Shown piece after piece: positions 1 to 9,398 of a DNA stretch of 64,000 bases. Numbering within the stretch: the stretch's first letter is position 1; every line of letters begins with the position of its first letter. The notes beneath the pieces are model-generated. The model was not told the DNA's origin, did not search any database, and saw only the letters and a list, made by a program, of their open reading frames with translations. The position numbers and the translations under genes were made by a program. Source of the DNA: Corynebacterium epidermidicanis (GTDB lineage: Bacteria > Actinomycetota > Actinomycetes > Mycobacteriales > Mycobacteriaceae); assembly GCF_001021025.1 (NCBI RefSeq), contig NZ_CP011541.1:310001-374000 (forward strand), in the 5' to 3' direction.

Positions 1-1
1 C

Positions 2-661
<660 letters not shown>

Positions 662-684
662 ACCCAAGCTCTCGCAGATCATGG

Positions 685-719
685 TGCCGGCCAGCGCAGA
701 CGCGCTGACCGGCATTTCT
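685..719 (+). terminator. rho-independent terminator between ald and the DUF1023 gene
   Basis: A 13-bp stem (685-697 with 702-714, one G-U pair, 4-nt loop) is followed by a T-rich stretch. It lies between two convergent genes and may stop transcription from both sides. Confidence 0.75.
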
Positions 720-740
720 GCGTTTTAGCACGACAATTCA

Positions 741-1880
741 CTAGGAGCTACCCTGCCGGGCCCGAGCCAGCTGGCCGAGGTTTTCATAAAACTCAGGCGA
801 ATCCAGATAACTACTGTGCCCGCCTACGGCAGGCCAGACTTGAGCGCCAAACCCGTCACTTGCCGGATCAGGACCATGGACTCCACCCAATGCTCCGACC
901 GTGAGCCCGATAGGGTCATGCGGAGAGGTGGTACTCACCACCCGTGGATGATCTGTCCGGAGATCCAATTCGCTCGAATGCGAAACCCCAACTCCCGGGC
1001 TACCAGCGAAAACGACCGCGTCCGCAACGAGACCTGACTTAGCGGCCAATCCGGTGACCAGCGAACCATAGGAATGGCCAAGCACAATGAGTTCCGGCTC
1101 GTTTCCCTTCCGAGCCGCCCGGTTCGCTAGTGCCGCCTGAAACGCCGCCAGCCGCTGTGCTCCCAGTTGTGCGGGCGCCTTGGACAGCGCTGCCGGAACT
1201 GAGGAAGGCGCTGGGTAATCGATCCACAGGACAGCTGCACCGGTGGCAGCTGCGGCGCGCCGGGCTCGCGCGGCATAGGTATCCCAACTGTCCGGGTCAG
1301 CCGAGCCCACCCCGGGAACAATGGTGGCTACTGCGGGAGCTGTTTCGATGTCGCCAAAAGCTAGTACGATGCCGTCCCGGGTCGGTAAAAGTGTGGCGTC
1401 GGGGAAGCGCTCGTCGAGAAGCGATGTAGCTGCCAGTTCTGCATGAATTTCAGCAAGCGGGGTCAGTGGAAAGTCTTCCAGCCCGTGTCCCTCGGCCACA
1501 GATAGACCACACAGCGCCCGGATTTCCTGGGCGCAAGCAGCATCGAGGTCCGCGCTGAACTGTTCCAACTCGAGGAAGAGCTTCCCCAGGAGCGATGAGT
1601 CTTGGGTGGCTTCGTCAAGACGACGCACAAGCCGGTCGAGGTCGGATTCAACGTACGCCATCGTGTGACCCGTGCGGTCCAACACAGATGCGACAGCGCG
1701 CATATGCACGACAACCTGCGTCTGTTCCCGCCTAAGCTGCGCTTCTCGACGTCGCGCTGCGTCGATTGCGTCACCGGAGTTCGCACCAAAGTCGGTTGAA
1801 TGCAACACGTCCTGGTGCTGGGTCGCGGTCTGATTGAGGATGCGGGCGGCGTCGAAAAGCTCGGCGGAGCGTAGCTTCAT
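741..1880 (-). CDS. alpha/beta hydrolase, DUF1023 type
   Basis: A 379-residue protein. Its second half is an alpha/beta-hydrolase domain with the nucleophile elbow GHSYGS at about residue 269 and the LWIDYPAP strand ahead of it, as in the actinobacterial DUF1023 family. The first ~150 residues are mostly helical, with heptad-like charged and hydrophobic spacing. In this family, an N-terminal helical region before a DUF1023 domain is common in proteins linked to cell-surface or secretion functions; no substrate is known. No signal peptide is visible. The ATG overlaps the stop of the small upstream gene by 4 bp, so the two are probably translated together. Confidence 0.75.
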   Translation of the reverse strand: MKLRSAELFDAARILNQTATQHQDVLHSTDFGANSGDAIDAARRREAQLRREQTQVVVHMRAVASVLDRTGHTMAYVESDLDRLVRRLDEATQDSSLLGKLFLELEQFSADLDAACAQEIRALCGLSVAEGHGLEDFPLTPLAEIHAELAATSLLDERFPDATLLPTRDGIVLAFGDIETAPAVATIVPGVGSADPDSWDTYAARARRAAAATGAAVLWIDYPAPSSVPAALSKAPAQLGAQRLAAFQAALANRAARKGNEPELIVLGHSYGSLVTGLAAKSGLVADAVVFAGSPGVGVSHSSELDLRTDHPRVVSTTSPHDPIGLTVGALGGVHGPDPASDGFGAQVWPAVGGHSSYLDSPEFYENLGQLARARQGSS

Positions 1881-2098
1881 TGCAGTCGCCCGAAGATGGA
1901 TGCGTCGAGGTGGCGTGCGAATCTGATGAATTCGGCAAGTTCGTCGAAGAGGGTGCGGCGTTGGTGGTTGAAAGTGTCAGTGTTGTAGCGCCATAGAGAG
2001 CTTGCTTCGGCGAGCGCCTGCGAGGTGTGGGATGCGCTGAGTGTAGGGAATGTGTAATCAAGTGGTGTGGGGTGGGCTGGGGCAGAGGTAAGTTTCAT
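1877..2098 (-). CDS. small hypothetical protein upstream of the DUF1023 hydrolase
   Basis: A 73-residue protein that I do not recognise. It is helix-prone in its second half (LFDELAEFIRFARHLDASIFG) with no membrane segment or signal peptide. Its stop codon overlaps the ATG of the hydrolase by 4 bp, the pattern of translational coupling. This suggests the pair acts together, for example as a helical partner of the N-terminal helical region of the hydrolase. That role is inference from gene order only. Confidence 0.55.
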   Translation of the reverse strand: MKLTSAPAHPTPLDYTFPTLSASHTSQALAEASSLWRYNTDTFNHQRRTLFDELAEFIRFARHLDASIFGRLQ

Positions 2099-2190
2099 GG
2101 CTCACATAGTGGTCGGCGTGGACTTGGCGAGCAACTAGCTCGATCGGGAAAGTGTGGATAAGTGGTAGTTATCCACATAAAGTGGGGCGC

Positions 2191-2970
2191 ATGAAGATCG
2201 CACTCGTGCAAATGTTGTCCCAAGCGGATAAGTTGGAAAACTTGGCTGCGGTGGAAAAATGGACTCTCCAAGCAGCGGAACTAGGCGCTGAGCTGATTGT
2301 TTTCCCTGAAGCGACCATGAAGGCATTCCAATCCGGTCGTCTGGACACGGTGGCTGAGCCAATAGATGGACCATGGGCGAACAAAGTGCGGGAGCTCGCG
2401 CAGGAGCTGGGCGTGACCATCGTGGTGGGAATGTTTTGCCCGGCTGACCAGCGAGGCGACAAAAATCGCGTGACGAACACGCTGCTCGTGACCGGCGGCG
2501 CCGATGCCAAATACGACAAAATCCACACCTACGACGCGTTCGGCTACCGGGAGTCGGACACCGTTCGCGCTGGTGACGAGATCGTGGTGTTCCAACTTGA
2601 TGGCCGAACCATTGGCGTTGCCACTTGCTATGACATCCGCTTCCCCGAACAGTTCAAGGAGCTAGCCCGACGCGGCGCAGAACTCATCGTAGTGCCCGCG
2701 AGCTGGGCGGATGGAGCGGACAAACTGCGTCAATGGCGTTTGCTCACCAATGCGCGCGGTTTAGATTCCACCTCTTTCATTGCGGCGGTCGGGCAGGCTC
2801 GCCCGCCAGCTTCCGAAGGCGGACCTACCGGAATCGGACACTCCGCGCTGATCTCGCCCACGGGTGAGCGGTTGGTCGAGGCCGGTTACGACGAAGAATT
2901 GTTGGTCGTCGATATTGACTTCGATCAGGTTGCTGAGGCCCGACGCGCGCTTCCGGTGATAGAGGGCTAG
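2191..2970 (+). CDS. carbon-nitrogen hydrolase (nitrilase superfamily amidase)
   Basis: A 259-residue single-domain member of the nitrilase superfamily. The catalytic triad is recognisable: Glu in VFPEAT, Lys in YDKIH and Cys in CYDIRFPE. Members hydrolyse amide bonds in small molecules; the short form without extra domains is close to the Nit1/deaminated-glutathione or omega-amidase group, but the substrate is not decided by the sequence. ATG at 2191 is preferred over the upstream ATG at 2152, because the family starts directly with the MKIALVQM strand. Confidence 0.85.
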   Translation: MKIALVQMLSQADKLENLAAVEKWTLQAAELGAELIVFPEATMKAFQSGRLDTVAEPIDGPWANKVRELAQELGVTIVVGMFCPADQRGDKNRVTNTLLVTGGADAKYDKIHTYDAFGYRESDTVRAGDEIVVFQLDGRTIGVATCYDIRFPEQFKELARRGAELIVVPASWADGADKLRQWRLLTNARGLDSTSFIAAVGQARPPASEGGPTGIGHSALISPTGERLVEAGYDEELLVVDIDFDQVAEARRALPVIEG

Positions 2971-2982
2971 CTACCAGCCACA

Positions 2983-4047
2983 CTAGAACTGGATATTTTC
3001 CTCTGGTGTGCCTGCGGCGATGAGGGCTGCCACCGTGTTAGGCACCATATCACCCGGGCCAGCGACGAGCACTTCTCGATCTGCCCATGCGCCCCATTTG
3101 GTCACGGCTTCCGCGATCGAGGACACTTCTTGCAGGTGGAGGCCACGCGGGGCTTGCGAATGTTCGCTGGCGCGCACCCACCAGGGATCGGATTCGAGGC
3201 CGGTGACTGGCGTGACGTTGAGCCATGGGGAGATCGCGGCGAGCTCCCATAGCCCACGCAGATCATAGAGCTCGCCTGGGAATTCCGCGCCGAAGAACAG
3301 ATGCACGCGGGGTGGCTCGGGCCGCGTCATCATGTCCAAAATCAAGGCGCGCATAGGGGCGAGCCCGGTTGCGTGAGCAATCATCAGGACGTCGTTATGC
3401 CCGCTGACGTGCAGATTTCCGTGCGGAACGCCCAGGGTCCAGATGTCTCCTGGACGAGCCATGCTGAGGCTGTGGACGATCTCGTCATCGTCGAAAAGAT
3501 GGAACTCAAGCATCCCGCCCGAACTCGGCATCGCAGGATAAAGATTGCGCCAATAGCCCTGCGTGAGCTCACACGATACCGCCATGAACTGGCCCGCGTG
3601 ATAGACGATGTCCTGCTCCGACATCAGTCGCACCACCGTGATTCGGCGCGAACGGCGCAATACTTCCACGACTTGTGCAGTAGCTGGGGCACCTTCGACG
3701 ACGAAGTGCCGGGCGATTTCCTGAAGCTTCAGGTCAGCCTGCCGGACTTCCTCATAAGGGAGATCCGCGCAGTAGCGATGAATCTGCCGATGCAGGATCG
3801 CGAAGAAATCAGCGACTACCTCCTGGCCCGGGCTGACCTTGATGTGATCCCGGGCTAGCGTCCGGATGAGTTCCGGATCTGTCGGGTTTTCCAGCAAATA
3901 AGTGAGGGCGAAGACAAGTTCGGTATGCGCATGGTCTTCGTTGGCGGCGAATTTTAGACGCATGTGGGGGTGCTGGGAGAAGAAGTCGCGCAGGACGTCG
4001 CGTCGAAAAGCTGGGCTTTTTGCGCGGAGCGTCGCTACGACTGACAT
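2983..4047 (-). CDS. flavohaemoprotein-like globin-reductase fusion
   Basis: A 354-residue protein with a globin-like N-terminal part (about residues 1-120; candidate proximal His in RDHIKV, Phe in KFAAN) fused to a ferredoxin-reductase-type FAD/NAD module (about 125-354; nucleotide-binding HATGLAPMRALI near 230). Flavohaemoproteins of this layout oxidise nitric oxide to nitrate. It is shorter than the usual ~400 residues. The FAD-contact motif normally read as RxYS is changed here: the segment reads WRNLYPAM, so the Tyr-Ser pair is not in register. Whether it is an active NO dioxygenase is therefore uncertain. The gene is convergent with the amidase (12-nt gap). Confidence 0.75.
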   Translation of the reverse strand: MSVVATLRAKSPAFRRDVLRDFFSQHPHMRLKFAANEDHAHTELVFALTYLLENPTDPELIRTLARDHIKVSPGQEVVADFFAILHRQIHRYCADLPYEEVRQADLKLQEIARHFVVEGAPATAQVVEVLRRSRRITVVRLMSEQDIVYHAGQFMAVSCELTQGYWRNLYPAMPSSGGMLEFHLFDDDEIVHSLSMARPGDIWTLGVPHGNLHVSGHNDVLMIAHATGLAPMRALILDMMTRPEPPRVHLFFGAEFPGELYDLRGLWELAAISPWLNVTPVTGLESDPWWVRASEHSQAPRGLHLQEVSSIAEAVTKWGAWADREVLVAGPGDMVPNTVAALIAAGTPEENIQF

Positions 4048-4099
4048 GAGAAGTCACCCTTTCTGGGACCAAAGTGTTTGGGCACCCTATGCTTTACTC

Positions 4100-5398
4100 A
4101 TGCTAACCCGAAATCAGCGGCTTGATGAGCTGCCCGTCACGAAGAAACACGCAAAAATCTTGGGTGCCTCTGGAATCGGCTGGGCCCTGGACGCCATGGA
4201 TGTGGGGTTGATTTCCTTCATCATGGCCGCTTTGGCGACCCAATGGGGCCTGACTAAAACCGAAACCTCCTGGTTGGGCTCAGTGGGCTTCGTCGGCATG
4301 GCGGTCGGCGCCTCCCTGGGCGGCCTGCTAGCGGACAAAATCGGGCGCAGGCAGGTCTTTGCCGCCACGCTGCTGATTTACGGCATCGCGACGGGTGCAT
4401 CTGCCCTCGCCGGATCCCTAGCAGTGCTGATGATCTTGCGTTTCTTCGTCGGCCTAGGTCTCGGCGCGGAGCTTCCGGTCGCCTCCACCTTGATTTCGGA
4501 GTTCTCGCCGCGTTCGGTGCGTGGCCGAATGGTCGTCATCCTTGAGGCTTTCTGGGCCGTGGGGTGGATTCTGGCTGCACTGATCGGCACTTTTATTGTC
4601 GCTGGCTCCCACAACGGGTGGCGTTGGGCGTTGGCGCTCGGCTGCGTTCCTGCCCTTTATGCGCTGGTCGTGCGTATGTCGGTGCCTGAGTCGGTGCGCT
4701 TTTTGGAATCCAAGGGCCGACATGACGCGGCCGAAAAGATCGTCAATGATTTCGAATCCTCACCGATGCTCTTTGATACCCGGTCACGCCCAGTTCCCCG
4801 GCCTGGGGTCGAAGCCGACTCGATCTGGGCCCCTACCGTCCGCCGGCGGACCGCTGCTCTGTGGGCAATCTGGTTCTTCGTGAATTTCTCCTACTACGGA
4901 GCCTTCATCTGGATCCCATCTTTGCTGGCAGCCCAGGGCTTTTCGCTGGTGCGCTCGTTTACGTTCACGCTGATCATCACGTTGGCGCAGCTTCCCGGCT
5001 ACGCCGCCGCAGCCTACCTCATCGAACGTTGGGGACGTCGCGCCACCCTCGCATCCTTCCTGATCGGCTCAGCAATTTCTGCCGGCCTCTACGGCTTATC
5101 GACGGCCGAATGGCAAATCATCGCCGCCGGCTGCTTACTTTCCTTCTTCAACCTAGGCGCCTGGGGTGCCTTATACGCGATCGGCCCAGAGCTCTTCCCC
5201 ACGAATATCCGAGGTCAGGGCACCGGATCTGCGGCCGGGTTCGGACGCATCGCGTCGATCATCGCGCCCCTCATCGTTCCGCCCGTGCTAGCATTCGCGG
5301 GAACTACGGGACTTTTTGCGATCTTCGCCACGGCATTCGGATGCGCTGCCATCGCAGCTTTTACCCTGCCGGAGCTCAAGGCGGAGGCGCTGAGCTAG
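4100..5398 (+). CDS. MFS transporter, metabolite:proton symporter type
   Basis: A 432-residue major facilitator protein with about 12 hydrophobic segments. The family signatures are visible: an Asp pair in the first helix (ALDAMDVG), the loop 2-3 motif GGLLADKIGRRQVF, and the long cytoplasmic loop in the middle (about residues 200-240). It belongs to the group that moves aromatic or organic acids and similar small metabolites by proton symport; the substrate is not visible. The ATG at 4100 follows a TATGCT -10 box by 6 nt with no Shine-Dalgarno sequence, which fits a leaderless mRNA. The longer upstream reading frame runs antisense to the flavohaemoprotein gene and is not part of it. Confidence 0.85.
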   Translation: MLTRNQRLDELPVTKKHAKILGASGIGWALDAMDVGLISFIMAALATQWGLTKTETSWLGSVGFVGMAVGASLGGLLADKIGRRQVFAATLLIYGIATGASALAGSLAVLMILRFFVGLGLGAELPVASTLISEFSPRSVRGRMVVILEAFWAVGWILAALIGTFIVAGSHNGWRWALALGCVPALYALVVRMSVPESVRFLESKGRHDAAEKIVNDFESSPMLFDTRSRPVPRPGVEADSIWAPTVRRRTAALWAIWFFVNFSYYGAFIWIPSLLAAQGFSLVRSFTFTLIITLAQLPGYAAAAYLIERWGRRATLASFLIGSAISAGLYGLSTAEWQIIAAGCLLSFFNLGAWGALYAIGPELFPTNIRGQGTGSAAGFGRIASIIAPLIVPPVLAFAGTTGLFAIFATAFGCAAIAAFTLPELKAEALS

Positions 5399-5503
5399 CC
5401 GTTGTTTGGGTGCTAGATGGGTGCGCCGAATGCCTTCGAGGTTGCTCAGTTTCGCGGGCGGCTTCAAAGGCAATCGGCGGCCGATTGCGGAAGGAAGTCC
5501 CGG

Positions 5504-6574
5504 CTAATCGATTGGGTAGCCGGTGACAGGCCCTTCGGTGTTTGGTTGCCAACCGAGCGCTGGTGCGACATGCGTTGCGAAGTTTTCCAGGATGCGAGCG
5601 TTGATGTCTACGCCCATCCCGGTCGGCAGGGTGAGCAGTAAGGTGTCAGCCGCGGCGATTGCTGGGTCGGCTTTGAGCTGCTCGATGAGTTGGTCGGGCT
5701 CGGCGGCGTAGCTGCGCCCGAAGGTGGAGGCACCTACTCCCGGGAGGTGTCCCACCTGGTCAGAGCTACCGCTTTCCAAGCCAAAAAGCTCGTGGTCTTG
5801 GGCGCTGACCAGCGGGAAGATGGATCTGGAGATGGAGACACGTGGTGTCCAACCGTGTCCGGCTGCTTTCCAGGCTGCGCGGTAGCGTGCGATTTGTTCG
5901 GCTTGGATTTCGCCGAGACTTGGCCCGTCCACTTCGGAGACAAGCGTTGAGGACATCAGGTTGACTCCGTCGCGGGCGGTCTGCTCGGCACTGCTGTGCG
6001 TGCCAGAGCCCCAGTAAATGCGTTCGCGCAGGCCAGGGGAGTGTGGGAAGATTGGGAGGGGAGTCCCCGGCTGGAACATATTGGGATATTGCTTGCCGAG
6101 TGGGGCTGCTTTGGCGAAAGCGGAGCCGTCGATGGCGTCGAGAAATAGCTCCCACTTTGTGCGGGCAAGATCTGAGCCATCTTCGCGTTCTGCCTGGTAA
6201 CCGAACGCTTCCCATCCTTTGTCGGCTGCTTCGGGGGCGCCGCGGGAGAGTCCGAGTGCGATGCGTCCCTGAGCTATCTGGTCGAGGGCCGCGACTTCTT
6301 CAGCGAGGTAGAGCGGGTTTTCGTAGCGCATGTCTATCACGCCGGTTCCCACCTCAATGCGCTTGGTACTGCCGGCCACTGCACCGAGCAAGGGCATGGG
6401 CGCAGATGCCTGGGGTACGAAGTGATGCACTCGGAAAGAGGCGGTATTGACGCCGATTTCGTCGGCGGCTTGTGCGAGTTCGATGTGGATCCGGGCCATT
6501 TCGGTGGCGTCGGGGCCAGGTTGGGCAGGGGAAAGTGAGTAGTGGCCGAAGCTGAGGAAACCAAATGCCTTCAT
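5504..6574 (-). CDS. LLM-class flavin-dependent monooxygenase (luciferase-like)
   Basis: A 356-residue TIM-barrel protein of the bacterial luciferase superfamily, which uses reduced FMN (or F420 in some members) to oxidise small organic molecules. The conserved VGTGVIDMRYENPLYLAEE and ALDQIAQGRIALGLSRG segments mark the group. The ATG at 6574 opens directly into the first barrel strand (KAFGFLSFGHYS), as expected. The gene is divergent from clpB and shares its ~160-bp upstream region. The substrate is unknown. Confidence 0.8.
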   Translation of the reverse strand: MKAFGFLSFGHYSLSPAQPGPDATEMARIHIELAQAADEIGVNTASFRVHHFVPQASAPMPLLGAVAGSTKRIEVGTGVIDMRYENPLYLAEEVAALDQIAQGRIALGLSRGAPEAADKGWEAFGYQAEREDGSDLARTKWELFLDAIDGSAFAKAAPLGKQYPNMFQPGTPLPIFPHSPGLRERIYWGSGTHSSAEQTARDGVNLMSSTLVSEVDGPSLGEIQAEQIARYRAAWKAAGHGWTPRVSISRSIFPLVSAQDHELFGLESGSSDQVGHLPGVGASTFGRSYAAEPDQLIEQLKADPAIAAADTLLLTLPTGMGVDINARILENFATHVAPALGWQPNTEGPVTGYPID

Positions 6575-6617
6575 GAGGCCATCCTACACCCGCATGGTTG
6601 ACACATCAACAACTAAA

Positions 6618-6638
6618 CTTGAGTACGGTGATATCAAG
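6618..6638. promoter_or_regulatory. HAIR element (HspR operator) upstream of clpB
   Basis: CTTGAGT, 7 nt, TATCAAG. This matches the HspR-associated inverted repeat (CTTGAGT-N7-ACTCAAG) in the left half fully and in 5 of 7 bases on the right, with the exact 7-nt spacer. HspR is the known actinobacterial repressor of clpB and dnaK. The site lies about 100 nt upstream of the clpB start. Confidence 0.75.
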
Positions 6639-6679
6639 TAGTGGTGTGTGATAAATCACAGCGCAAATTGCAGTTGAGT

Positions 6680-6706
6680 GGAACAGACTCAACCTTTTGC
6701 TCGTTG
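6680..6706 (+). promoter_or_regulatory. SigH-type heat/thiol-stress promoter of clpB
   Basis: GGAAC (6680-6684) and CGTTG (6702-6706) are separated by 17 nt. This agrees with the corynebacterial SigH promoter (GGAA-N18-21-GTT; here GGAA and GTT are 19 nt apart). A transcript would begin near 6712, about 20 nt before the clpB ATG. Together with the HAIR site it predicts dual SigH/HspR control. Confidence 0.75.
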
Positions 6707-6734
6707 AGCTAGATAGAAAGAGAGGACACACCGC

Positions 6735-9278
6735 ATGAATTCATTTAACCCAACCACTAAAACCCAGGAGGCGCTGCAGGGTGCCCTGCAGAACGCGTCC
6801 AAGAACGGCAACCCGGACATTCGTCCAGCCCACCTACTTATCGCGATTCTCGAACAAGCCGATGGCATTGCCGCTCCCGTATTGCAGGCCACGGGAGCGG
6901 ATCCTCGCGTCATCATTGGGGAAGCCGCTGCGATTGTGGCCAAGTACCCGTCGGCAAGCGGGGCAAATATGGCCAACCCACAGTTCAACCGCGATGCCCT
7001 CAACGCGCTCACCGCAGCTCAGGAATTAGCTGGCGAGCTTGGCGACGAGTTCGTCTCCACCGAAGTCTTGCTGGCCGCCATCGCGCGAGGCGAAGACGAC
7101 GCCGCCAAGCTGCTGCATGCACGCGGGGCGACTTATGACACGATCAAGGCGGCATTTCAGTCGGTGCGCGGGTCGCAGAAGGTGACATCCCAAGACCCAG
7201 AGGGGCAGTTCCAAGCGCTGGAGAAGTACTCGACGGATCTGACCAAGCTCGCTCGAGAGGGCAAGATTGATCCAGTTATCGGACGTGATGAGGAGATTCG
7301 ACGCGTCATTCAAGTGCTGAGCCGACGCACGAAGAATAACCCGGTGCTCATTGGTGAGCCAGGTGTCGGTAAGACCGCGATCGTGGAAGGACTAGCTCGA
7401 CGCATCGTTGCCGGTGACGTGCCCGAATCGCTGCAGGGTAAGACTCTGATTAGCCTTGACCTCGGTTCGATGGTCGCCGGTGCCAAGTACCGTGGCGAGT
7501 TTGAAGAGCGCCTGAAGGCGGTTCTCGATGAAATCAAGGCGGCTGAAGGGCAGGTCATCACCTTTATCGACGAGCTGCACACCATCGTTGGTGCTGGCGC
7601 GAGCGGTGAATCCGCCATGGATGCCGGCAACATGATCAAGCCGCTGCTGGCACGAGGTGAGCTGCGCCTTGTCGGTGCCACCACGCTGGAGGAATACCGC
7701 AAGTACATCGAAAAGGATGCTGCCCTGGAGCGACGCTTCCAGCAGGTTTATGTCGGCGAGCCTTCAGTAGAAGACGCGATCGGCATTCTCCGTGGACTCA
7801 AGGAACGCTACGAGGTACACCACGGCGTACGGATCCAGGACTCGGCTCTGGTGGCTGCGGCCACGCTGTCCGATCGCTACATCACCTCGCGCTTCCTGCC
7901 CGACAAAGCTATTGACCTCGTTGACGAAGCCGCATCCCGGCTGCGCATGGAAATCGACTCCTCACCACAGGAAATCGACGCACTCGAGCGCGTTGTTCGT
8001 CGCCTCGAAGTCGAAGAAATGGCGCTGGAGAAAGAATCCGATGCCGCATCGAAGATGCGACTGGACAAGCTGCGCCAGGAGCTCGCCGATGAAAAGGAAC
8101 GTCTTGGCGAACTCAAGGCGCGTTGGCAGAACGAAAAGGGATCCATCGACCGCGTGCGCACCGCCAAGGAGGAGCTGGAGCGCCTCCGTGGTGAATCCGA
8201 GCGCGCGGAACGCGACGGCGATCTCGGCCGCGTAGCGGAGCTGCGCTACGGCCGAATCCCAGAGCTCGAGAAGGAAGTGGCGGAAGCCGAATCGAAGGTC
8301 GAAACCTCGATGGTCACGGAGGAGGTCACCCCGGACACTATCGCGGATGTGGTTTCGGCGTGGACTGGAATTCCTGCCGGAAAGATGATGCAAGGCGAAA
8401 CCGAGAAGCTGCTCAACATGGAAGCTGAGCTGGGCAAACGCGTGGTCGGCCAAAAGGAAGCCGTGGTTGCTGTTTCCGACGCCGTTCGACGCGCCCGCGC
8501 TGGTGTTGCCGATCCGAACCGACCCACCGGCTCCTTCCTCTTCCTTGGCCCAACAGGCGTCGGTAAGACGGAGCTAGCCAAGGCGCTGGCCGAGTTCCTG
8601 TTCGACGACGAACGCGCCATGGTCCGCATCGACATGTCCGAGTACGGCGAGAAGCACTCCGTGGCCCGACTCGTCGGTGCCCCTCCGGGATACGTCGGCT
8701 ACGACCAGGGAGGACAGCTCACTGAGGCCGTGCGCCGCAGGCCGTACACCGTCGTGCTTTTCGACGAAGTGGAAAAAGCACACCCGGATGTCTTCGACGT
8801 CCTGCTGCAGGTTCTCGATGAAGGTCGCCTGACCGACGGACAGGGCCGGACCGTGGACTTCCGCAACACGATCCTGATCCTCACCTCGAACCTCGGGGCA
8901 GGTGGCACCCGCGAGCAGATGATGAATGCGGTGAAGGCCTCCTTCAAACCGGAATTCGTCAACCGCCTCGACGATGTCGTGATCTTTGACGCCCTGTCCG
9001 AGGAACAGCTGACCTCGATCGTGGACATCCAGGTCGCACAGCTGGCTGCGCGCTTGGCTGCCCGTCGTCTGACCCTCCGGGTGTCTGATTCGGCTCGGCT
9101 CTGGCTGGGGGAGCGTGGCTATGATCCTGCTTACGGTGCCCGTCCGCTACGCCGGCTGATTCAGCAGGCCATCGGCGATCAGCTAGCGAAGAAGCTGCTG
9201 GCTGGCTCAATTGTCGACGGTGATACTGTGCACGTCGATGTGGCAGATGGTGGGGAGACCCTCGACTTGTCGTCGTAA
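6735..9278 (+). CDS. clpB: ATP-dependent disaggregase ClpB
   Basis: An 847-residue hexameric AAA+ chaperone that, with DnaK, pulls proteins out of heat-induced aggregates in the cytosol. The order is Clp N-domain repeats (about 1-145), first AAA+ module (Walker A GEPGVGKT near 206, Walker B FIDELH near 277), the coiled-coil middle domain (about 395-525, rich in Glu/Lys/Arg) and second AAA+ module (Walker A GPTGVGKT near 603, Walker [10 protein letters not shown] near 674). The middle domain distinguishes ClpB from ClpA and ClpC. Length is normal. An AGAGAGGA ribosome binding site precedes the ATG. A SigH-type promoter and a HspR operator lie upstream, and a strong terminator follows. Confidence 0.97.
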   Translation: MNSFNPTTKTQEALQGALQNASKNGNPDIRPAHLLIAILEQADGIAAPVLQATGADPRVIIGEAAAIVAKYPSASGANMANPQFNRDALNALTAAQELAGELGDEFVSTEVLLAAIARGEDDAAKLLHARGATYDTIKAAFQSVRGSQKVTSQDPEGQFQALEKYSTDLTKLAREGKIDPVIGRDEEIRRVIQVLSRRTKNNPVLIGEPGVGKTAIVEGLARRIVAGDVPESLQGKTLISLDLGSMVAGAKYRGEFEERLKAVLDEIKAAEGQVITFIDELHTIVGAGASGESAMDAGNMIKPLLARGELRLVGATTLEEYRKYIEKDAALERRFQQVYVGEPSVEDAIGILRGLKERYEVHHGVRIQDSALVAAATLSDRYITSRFLPDKAIDLVDEAASRLRMEIDSSPQEIDALERVVRRLEVEEMALEKESDAASKMRLDKLRQELADEKERLGELKARWQNEKGSIDRVRTAKEELERLRGESERAERDGDLGRVAELRYGRIPELEKEVAEAESKVETSMVTEEVTPDTIADVVSAWTGIPAGKMMQGETEKLLNMEAELGKRVVGQKEAVVAVSDAVRRARAGVADPNRPTGSFLFLGPTGVGKTELAKALAEFLFDDERAMVRIDMSEYGEKHSVARLVGAPPGYVGYDQGGQLTEAVRRRPYTVVLFDEVEKAHPDVFDVLLQVLDEGRLTDGQGRTVDFRNTILILTSNLGAGGTREQMMNAVKASFKPEFVNRLDDVVIFDALSEEQLTSIVDIQVAQLAARLAARRLTLRVSDSARLWLGERGYDPAYGARPLRRLIQQAIGDQLAKKLLAGSIVDGDTVHVDVADGGETLDLSS

Positions 9279-9291
9279 AGCGACAAGCATG

Positions 9292-9325
9292 TGCCCAGGC
9301 AACTCCACTTGCCTGGGCATTTCTC
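9292..9325 (+). terminator. rho-independent terminator of clpB
   Basis: A perfect 11-bp stem (9292-9302 with 9309-9319, 6-nt loop) is followed by TTTCTCCT, starting 14 nt after the clpB stop codon. Confidence 0.85.
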
Positions 9326-9398
9326 CTATCCAGGGTGAGGCGGAATTAATTCCCGGCCAGCCCGGCGATGCGCGCGCGGGGCACATAGACTGGCAGGC

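Noticed and set aside
3301..3858. 185-codon open frame on the + strand
   Set aside because: It is antisense to the flavohaemoprotein gene, has no ribosome site and no recognisable family; high-GC coding DNA often opens the opposite strand.
3902..4099. N-terminal extension of the MFS transporter
   Set aside because: The extra 66 codons overlap the divergent flavohaemoprotein gene and do not look like an MFS N terminus; the -10 box at 4088 supports the start at 4100.
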